Source: Duganella sp. CF458 (GTDB taxonomy: Bacteria > Pseudomonadota > Gammaproteobacteria > Burkholderiales > Burkholderiaceae_D). From it: DNA of 64,000 nucleotides. The DNA lies in NCBI RefSeq assembly GCF_900113115.1, contig NZ_FOOF01000003.1, forward strand, positions 62,001 through 126,000, written 5' to 3'. How positions within the stretch are numbered: position 1 is the first letter of the stretch; each line of letters starts with the position of its first letter. Both the position numbers and the translations under genes were made by a program. Positions 59,176-64,000 of this stretch are shown here, one piece after another. Below the pieces are notes generated by a model. That model was not told the origin of the DNA, ran no database searches, and worked only from the letters and a program-made list of their open reading frames with translations.

Positions 59176-60069
59176 TTAACAATTGTTACAGCGGCTGGCC
59201 CGCCACGCAGCCGGAGACAAGCCGTAATGCGCCGTAAAGGTACGCGTGAAATGACTGGCGCTATGGAAGCCGAATTCCTCCGCGATATCGACGATCCGCG
59301 CCTCACCGCCCGCCAGCGCCACACAAGCCTGCTCAAGACGACGGGTCAGCACATAGCGATGCGGCGGAAGGCCCACCGCACGATGGAATTCGCGCGAAAA
59401 ATGGGCCGCGCTCATGCCGCATAACGCAGCCAGTTCGGCATTGGCCAGCGGCGTATCGAGATGTTCAGTGATATGGCCCAGCACACGGCGCAGGCGCGCG
59501 CCGCCCAGCGAACTCTCCCCGGCCAGCGCCGGCCGCGAATAATGCTCGATCAGGTAGCAGACCAGGGCCATGGCAAGGTGATCGCACATTTCCTCCGCCA
59601 GCGGACCGGCCAGCGCCTGCGCATCGAGCATCTTGCGCACCAGGTCGAACACCATGCGGTCCGAAGTGAACTGGCTGGCCGCCAGCGTCGCATCGATCTC
59701 CTCCCCGCGCTGGGCGGCCAGGCGATCGACCAGTTGCACCGGCAGGAACACATTGACGATATCGCAGCCGCTAAGCTGGCTCCAGCGCCCCTGCTCCCCC
59801 GGCGGGCAAAGCCGGAAGCGGTTCGCCGCTATGGTGCCGCCCCAGACCGGCGTATCGCCCTGCCAGATGCGCGCATCGAGCGGCTCCATCATCAGCGCCA
59901 GGCGGTAAGTGCCCGGATGCGGGCTCACGGAACGGATGGCGTGTTCAGGCCCATCGCTGGTCCACCGCCCCAACGCAGCCCGCGATCCGGGAAGCGGCCC
60001 GATACAGGCATGCAGCGAATTGACGCCCGCCATCCTGAACCACCGCTCAAGCTCTTCGACGCTCTCCAT
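59176..60069 (-). CDS. AraC-family transcriptional regulator
   Basis: A 297-residue regulator. An N-terminal ~190-residue cupin-like effector domain is followed by two AraC-type HTH motifs (LANAELAALCGMSAAHFSREF and ARIVDIAEEFGFHSASHFTRTF). It lies 94 bp upstream of the M64 peptidase gene on the same strand, so it may regulate that gene, and it is divergent from the small cupin. The ligand cannot be inferred. Confidence 0.9.
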   Translation of the reverse strand: MESVEELERWFRMAGVNSLHACIGPLPGSRAALGRWTSDGPEHAIRSVSPHPGTYRLALMMEPLDARIWQGDTPVWGGTIAANRFRLCPPGEQGRWSQLSGCDIVNVFLPVQLVDRLAAQRGEEIDATLAASQFTSDRMVFDLVRKMLDAQALAGPLAEEMCDHLAMALVCYLIEHYSRPALAGESSLGGARLRRVLGHITEHLDTPLANAELAALCGMSAAHFSREFHRAVGLPPHRYVLTRRLEQACVALAGGEARIVDIAEEFGFHSASHFTRTFTAHYGLSPAAWRASRCNNC

Positions 60070-60096
60070 CGAAGCAATATACCCCAGCTACAGCCC

Positions 60097-60142
60097 AGCC
60101 CGTGTCCCACCATGGGGTCACACCCGAAGTGAGACACGGGCT
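60097..60142. repeat. 46-bp double palindrome, copy 2
   Basis: Same structure and core as 54158-54203 (GTGTCCCACCATGGGGTCA shared), but the outer stem reads AGCCCGTGTC/GACACGGGCT instead of AGCTCGTGTC/GACACGAGCT. This T-A to C-G change is compensatory. It lies between divergent genes, so it is not acting as their terminator. Confidence 0.85.
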
Positions 60143-60275
60143 CGGCCGCAAACAGTGCCCCGGTCGGCTGTTTTGGCACAGTTTTGTCGCACCGGCGCCA
60201 TTGGAATCCCGGATGGATGGGCTATAACGATAGGTGGACGCCAGTTTTCCGCCACCCACAACAAGGAGCGCCACC

Positions 60276-60734
60276 ATGAAAACAACGGCATTTGCGGTAC
60301 TAGCGCTTGCCACCCTGCTGAGCGCCAATGCGCCAGCCAAGGACAAGCCCATGGAAGATATCGTCTGGCCGGCCGAATCGGTGAAATGGGAACCCGGTCC
60401 GCTCCCCGGCACCAAAGTCGCCAAACTATGGGGCGACTGGATGAAGGGCCCTTACGGCGTGCTGGTGAAGTTCGATGCTGGCCAGATCAACGCCCTGCAT
60501 CACCACACCCACGCGCTGAAAATCGTGATCCTGTCCGGCACCTTCACGCACAAGACCGACGGCGGCCCGGAAACCAAAATGGGGCCGGGCTCCTATTTGA
60601 TGCAAGCTGCCGGCAAGAAGCACGTCAGCGGCTGTGCCGCCGGTGCCGAATGCACCTTCTTCATGACTTCCGACAAAAAGTTCGATTTGATCGACGACTC
60701 GAAGGCCGCAGCCGGCGACAAGAAGGAAAAGTGA
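60276..60734 (+). CDS. Exported cupin protein
   Basis: A 152-residue protein with a Sec signal peptide (MKTTAFAVLALATLLSANAPA) and a single cupin domain. Metal-binding motif 1 is NALHHHTHALKIVILSG near 67-83, and the second is formed around GPGSYLMQAAGKKHVSG with His near 120. Two cysteines (SGCAAGAECTFF) sit in the last third. Likely periplasmic; the substrate is unknown. AAGGAG Shine-Dalgarno eight bases before the ATG; the in-frame upstream ATG at 60234 is rejected. Confidence 0.82.
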   Translation: MKTTAFAVLALATLLSANAPAKDKPMEDIVWPAESVKWEPGPLPGTKVAKLWGDWMKGPYGVLVKFDAGQINALHHHTHALKIVILSGTFTHKTDGGPETKMGPGSYLMQAAGKKHVSGCAAGAECTFFMTSDKKFDLIDDSKAAAGDKKEK

Positions 60735-60762
60735 GCCGGTTATGAGGTCACCCGAGGTGGCC

Positions 60763-61359
60763 TCAACTCTTCCCGTAGCTGATCAGGAACTGCAGGATGG
60801 TGCGGATTTCGGCCTCGGTTGCGGACGCGAGGTGGAACACGTCACGGTCATCCCAGGTCATCTTCGATTCCGTCAGCTTGACCATGGAAGCGCCGAAATG
60901 GTCCATATTGAAGGCCGCGCCCAGCGCATGCCCGCGCGGCGGCATGGTGTTGAAGAGAATGCGGAAGCTGCGGTCAGGCATCTGGCGAATCACCGGCTCG
61001 TAGTTGGAATCAAATCCCCGCGCCTGGACTTCGCCATAAGTACGGGCATGTTTCGCAATGATGGACGCGTAGCTGAAGCGGCGCACGCCGCCATAACGCT
61101 GGTTCACGTGCACCGTGACGTCATTGTCCAACGGGACCTTTACCAGAGCGCCCTGCGCATCTTTCGCATCGACCTCAATCCGCTCCCCCGCTACCAGCGC
61201 ATCGAACAGCTTGCGCTTGGCAGGATGCAGGCGTGCCACGATTTCCGCATGATTGTTTGGCAAGTCGAACAGGCCGCTGAACATCGACTCATGCAGGTAC
61301 ATTTTTCCATCGTCGCCCACCGTCGTCGCGTCACAGGAGATTTGCAGGGATTCGGCCAT
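60763..61359 (-). CDS. Conserved-looking protein of unknown function
   Basis: A 199-residue cytosolic protein I do not recognise. It begins MAESLQISCDATTVGDDGKM and contains LYxHESMFSGLFDL-type and RYGGVRRFSYASIIAKHARTY segments. It has no signal peptide, membrane span or obvious catalytic motif. The mix of strands and an N-terminal charged region gives no clear fold. Start at 61359 with GAGAAC upstream. Codon use looks like the host chromosome, so it is probably native; the AT-rich island begins further right. Confidence 0.65.
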   Translation of the reverse strand: MAESLQISCDATTVGDDGKMYLHESMFSGLFDLPNNHAEIVARLHPAKRKLFDALVAGERIEVDAKDAQGALVKVPLDNDVTVHVNQRYGGVRRFSYASIIAKHARTYGEVQARGFDSNYEPVIRQMPDRSFRILFNTMPPRGHALGAAFNMDHFGASMVKLTESKMTWDDRDVFHLASATEAEIRTILQFLISYGKS

Positions 61360-61436
61360 ATCGTTCTCAAACAATTTCAGAAATACTGATTGTAGTATGC
61401 AATTGGCGCCTGGCAATCTTTCAAGCCCCGACGCAT

Positions 61437-61466
61437 AAAAAAACGCCCAAAAAAGGTGGCGTTTTT
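61437..61466. terminator. Bidirectional terminator-like hairpin
   Basis: AAAAACGCC and GGCGTTTTT form a 9-bp stem around a 10-base A-rich loop, with T-runs on both strands. It contains GGTGGCGTTTTT, repeated in the rpoC-remnant terminator 80 bp away. Confidence 0.6.
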
Positions 61467-61470
61467 GTCA

Positions 61471-61513
61471 CGAAAAGTCCACTTGGGGTCAGGAACCAAG
61501 TGGACATTTTCGG
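61471..61513. repeat. Inverted repeat between two terminator hairpins
   Basis: GTCCACTTGG (61477-61486) and CCAAGTGGAC (61495-61504) form a perfect 10-bp stem, extended outward by CGAAAA/TTTTCG with one bulged base. The loop reads GGTCAGGA, sharing the GGGGTCA core seen in the other palindromes of this window. Confidence 0.7.
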
Positions 61514-61543
61514 CAAAAAAAACGCCACCCGAAGGTGGCGTTT
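61513..61543 (-). terminator. Strong terminator of the rpoC remnant
   Basis: On the minus strand AACGCCACC, a TTCG tetraloop and GGTGGCGTT form a 9-bp stem followed by a run of T's (61515-61522). It lies 18 bp past the remnant's stop codon, as expected for a genuine rpoC end. Confidence 0.9.
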
Positions 61544-61560
61544 CGCTAGCGAACTGAAGC

Positions 61561-61960
<400 letters not shown>

Positions 61961-62026
61961 GGCTTTCACTGGACATTGATTGTGGTTTTCACTTATATTT
62001 TCTAACATTGAAATTAGAGGTCTTAC

Positions 62027-63448
62027 ATGAATATTATTAGCTCGATTTCCCTACAAAATTTCCGAGGCTTTAAAGAAACTGGCTGCGTTCAACTTGCACC
62101 ACTTACCTTTATAGTGGGCCCAAATAGTTCGGGAAAGTCGACTTTAGCTAACGCTCTGATGTTCATCGCGCAATCATTCAACATGAGGGTTGCGACCAAA
62201 CTGTCTCCCGATTGGATGGGGCGGCTCGTTGATCTGGGGTCGTTTTTGGACACAAGCAATAGGCATGCGGTCAAGAATGTTATTTCTATAGAAGTAGGGC
62301 TTAAAATTAACTATAAGGCCCCCTCTATCACATCCGGCAGGCCAAGCCCTATCGGAAAGTACGAGACACGCTGGAAATGGGAAGTCCGGCAGTCTCCCAA
62401 GAGTGAAGCGAAAACCTTGGCCGCGACCAAGGCTTCTCACCTAACTATTTCAGACTCGACATCTGGTGTGTCTATTGGATTTTCATATACTGGCGCTCAG
62501 ATCAATCTAAAGCTAGCAAATGAAGAAATTAAGCTGAGAACCGAGCAAAATATTCAATTTTCAGAAAATTGGTTAGTTGCTAGTGCGTTAAAGAACATCA
62601 TCACTCGTGAAAAGTCGCTGCTTGTGGGCAGCCAGTTAGGGTATAAAAGACTACTTGAATCTTATACGTCAATCGATGTACCGCGTTTTTTCAGCGCGTT
62701 CGAGCGGGTAACTTCTGCACGATCTGGCCCTAAGCGATGGGTCGCGAAAGATTTAAGTTGGAGCCAAAATAATGAAACCGGATTGCTAAATGATCCTTAT
62801 GCATTTGATTTTGATATCTCGCCAACAAATGTAAAGAGGCCTTCCAATCGCGAACAGATATCAAAATATCTAAACACCCTAAACATTGCTTCGAGTATCG
62901 AGAGGGTCGATCTTTCCGCATATCATACTTCGCTCCAGGTAACGGATAGCACTACAGGAGTTCGGTCGAACTTGGCAGATGTCGGATTTGGTGCCTCACA
63001 AGTTGTTCCTGTAATCAAAGGATGCGTCAGCAGAAGCAACGGTCCTCTCTTCATTGAACAGCCAGAAATTCATTTACACCCGAAGGCCCAGAGCCAACTT
63101 GCCGACCTAATTTGTGAGAGCTCCGCTACACGACAACTTTTCGTTGAAACACATTCCGAACATATCATTAATAAGGCTCGAATCTTAATACTTGAAAAGA
63201 AAATTAAACCTGAGGATATAACAATTATATATGTCAACAAAACCAAAAGCGGATCCGCCATCACTCAAATTGGCATAGATTCAGAAGGCGAATTCACTAA
63301 GGCATGGCCGCAGGGTTTCTTCGATGAACGATACCATGACACCATGACCTTATTGAGATTGAAAACAAAGAATCGAACCATCATCGACCTCGATAAACCA
63401 AAGGCCACTCGTTCAAAAAAAACCGCGAGCACTGTTCATGACAATTAA
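62027..63448 (+). CDS. DUF3696-type AAA/ABC ATPase (SMC-like head)
   Basis: A 473-residue ATPase of the AAA_21/DUF3696 kind related to OLD/RecF heads. Walker A is GPNSSGKST at 31-39. The signature-like region is ADVGFGASQVVPVI, Walker B is PLFIEQPEIHLHP and the H-loop is VETHSEH; the C-terminal WPQGFFDER motif is typical of DUF3696. No nuclease domain is attached. AGAGG lies seven bases before the ATG. The gene is strongly AT-rich with non-host codon use and overlaps the following PIN-like gene by 11 bp. This pairing suggests an ATP-gated nuclease used in defence or as a toxin, but neither substrate nor trigger is known. Confidence 0.87.
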   Translation: MNIISSISLQNFRGFKETGCVQLAPLTFIVGPNSSGKSTLANALMFIAQSFNMRVATKLSPDWMGRLVDLGSFLDTSNRHAVKNVISIEVGLKINYKAPSITSGRPSPIGKYETRWKWEVRQSPKSEAKTLAATKASHLTISDSTSGVSIGFSYTGAQINLKLANEEIKLRTEQNIQFSENWLVASALKNIITREKSLLVGSQLGYKRLLESYTSIDVPRFFSAFERVTSARSGPKRWVAKDLSWSQNNETGLLNDPYAFDFDISPTNVKRPSNREQISKYLNTLNIASSIERVDLSAYHTSLQVTDSTTGVRSNLADVGFGASQVVPVIKGCVSRSNGPLFIEQPEIHLHPKAQSQLADLICESSATRQLFVETHSEHIINKARILILEKKIKPEDITIIYVNKTKSGSAITQIGIDSEGEFTKAWPQGFFDERYHDTMTLLRLKTKNRTIIDLDKPKATRSKKTASTVHDN

Positions 63449-63965
63449 CTGTACAATTGATTCAGTTTCCATGCAGCACCTCTGCCGGCCGGCAATTATA
63501 AAGAAGGGCTCAAAAAAAGCAGACGACATACTTGGCCTGGACGCAATTTCAGTAGCACTTCAGCGCGCGAAATTGAAAATATGCGTCGATGAGGATATGG
63601 CATTGACAGACGAATGGAGCAAAACATGTAGTTTAGAAATGATTCAGCCCATCCTTACGAAATGGATAGAGTCCGACGGAATTATTTTATGCAATGCAAA
63701 GCGACAAAAAATCCCTTTATCATTGAATAAAAAACTGAGAGAAGCGAACTTTCGTGACGCAGGAGATAAACTGATTGTCCGAATTGGGCTAGCAGCGCTT
63801 GGAGGCAATACGCCGCCATTTCTGGTCGCGACAAATGATGGTGATTTTTGGGATCCAAATGATGGCACGAAGAGTGGGAACAACGCAGCGCCAGTTGCCA
63901 GTTTATTGAGAGAACATTCGATTCACAGTACTCAACTGAAAGAATTCTTTAGTTTGCTGACATAG
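63438..63965 (+). CDS. PIN-like domain protein, putative nuclease partner of the ATPase
   Basis: A 175-residue protein without a named family I can be sure of. Its acidic residues follow a PIN-like pattern: Asp in INCTIDSVSMQHL near 8, Glu in CVDEDMALTDEWSK near 59, Asp in DAGDKLIVRIGLAALGG near 112-115, and Asp in LVATNDGDFWDP near 133-138. These would form a metal-dependent RNase or nick site. The start lies inside the ATPase 3' end (11-bp overlap), so translation is coupled. Also AT-rich. The frame ends in the window, so the protein is complete. Confidence 0.72.
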   Translation: MTINCTIDSVSMQHLCRPAIIKKGSKKADDILGLDAISVALQRAKLKICVDEDMALTDEWSKTCSLEMIQPILTKWIESDGIILCNAKRQKIPLSLNKKLREANFRDAGDKLIVRIGLAALGGNTPPFLVATNDGDFWDPNDGTKSGNNAAPVASLLREHSIHSTQLKEFFSLLT

Positions 63966-64000
63966 AACTGTAATTTAGATCTGAGCCTTTGCCAAATTGA

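Overview
The window looks like a GC-rich betaproteobacterial chromosome, most likely Oxalobacteraceae (Massilia/Duganella/Janthinobacterium group). This rests on protein style, a PEP-CTERM exported protein at the left edge, a cyclic beta-1,2-glucan synthase, a DUF1631 protein, two-component hybrids and intergenic 'GGGGTC' palindromes. It is inference from sequence; no search was run. No tRNA, rRNA, CRISPR array or transposase was seen.

Layout. 1-5725: the end of a PEP-CTERM protein, a spermidine-synthase-like protein, two convergent Crp/Fnr-family regulators, a MocR/PdxR regulator divergent from a flavin-nucleotide-binding protein, and a class-I PPK2. 5752-19005: one tight minus-strand operon of ten genes. 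It holds two tandem TldD-like/PmbA-like pairs, DUF4159, a MoxR AAA ATPase, DUF58, a BatA-like membrane protein, a DUF4175-like protein and a terminal membrane protein; PPK2 follows 26 bp later. 19311-21054: an exported methyltransferase-fold protein, a solute-binding-like protein and a 32-aa membrane miniprotein. 21147-27791: a three-gene signalling operon (hybrid kinase, CheB/CheR fusion, receiver-kinase). 27911-31362: a serine hydrolase and an M1 aminopeptidase. 31494-42151: a 2.9-kaa cyclic glucan synthase and a GH35 beta-galactosidase. 42334-49300: a small secreted protein, a cysteine desulfurase-rhodanese fusion divergent from an Lrp/AsnC regulator, an HPP-CBS membrane protein, a retropepsin-like protease and DUF1631. 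49304-52155: an operon of ADP-ribosylglycohydrolase, cupin, DUF3703 and two paralogous small exported proteins. 52329-61359: a DUF885 peptidase, a thioesterase, a 7TM histidine kinase, DUF962, an HTH-nucleotidyltransferase-like protein, MmcQ/YjbR, an M64 peptidase under an AraC gene, a cupin and an unknown protein.

The last 2.5 kb differ in character. A decayed rpoC 3' fragment with its own terminator (61513-61960) is followed by an abruptly AT-rich two-gene module: a DUF3696-type ABC/SMC-like ATPase overlapping a PIN-like putative nuclease. This has the form of an acquired defence or conflict island and is the best candidate here for an undescribed system. The second is the ten-gene operon, in which the two TldD-like members carry twin-arginine signals and are duplicated together with their PmbA partners.

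Two further themes recur. Several families of intergenic palindromes lie in convergent, divergent and co-directional gaps, and one pair shows compensatory changes. Several genes have a -10-like hexamer 6-8 nt before the ATG and no Shine-Dalgarno, suggesting leaderless mRNAs; one is a divergent pair only 25 bp apart. Most of the large open frames on the opposite strand (for example 14284-19035 and 31212-35957 on plus) are GC-driven shadows and were left out.
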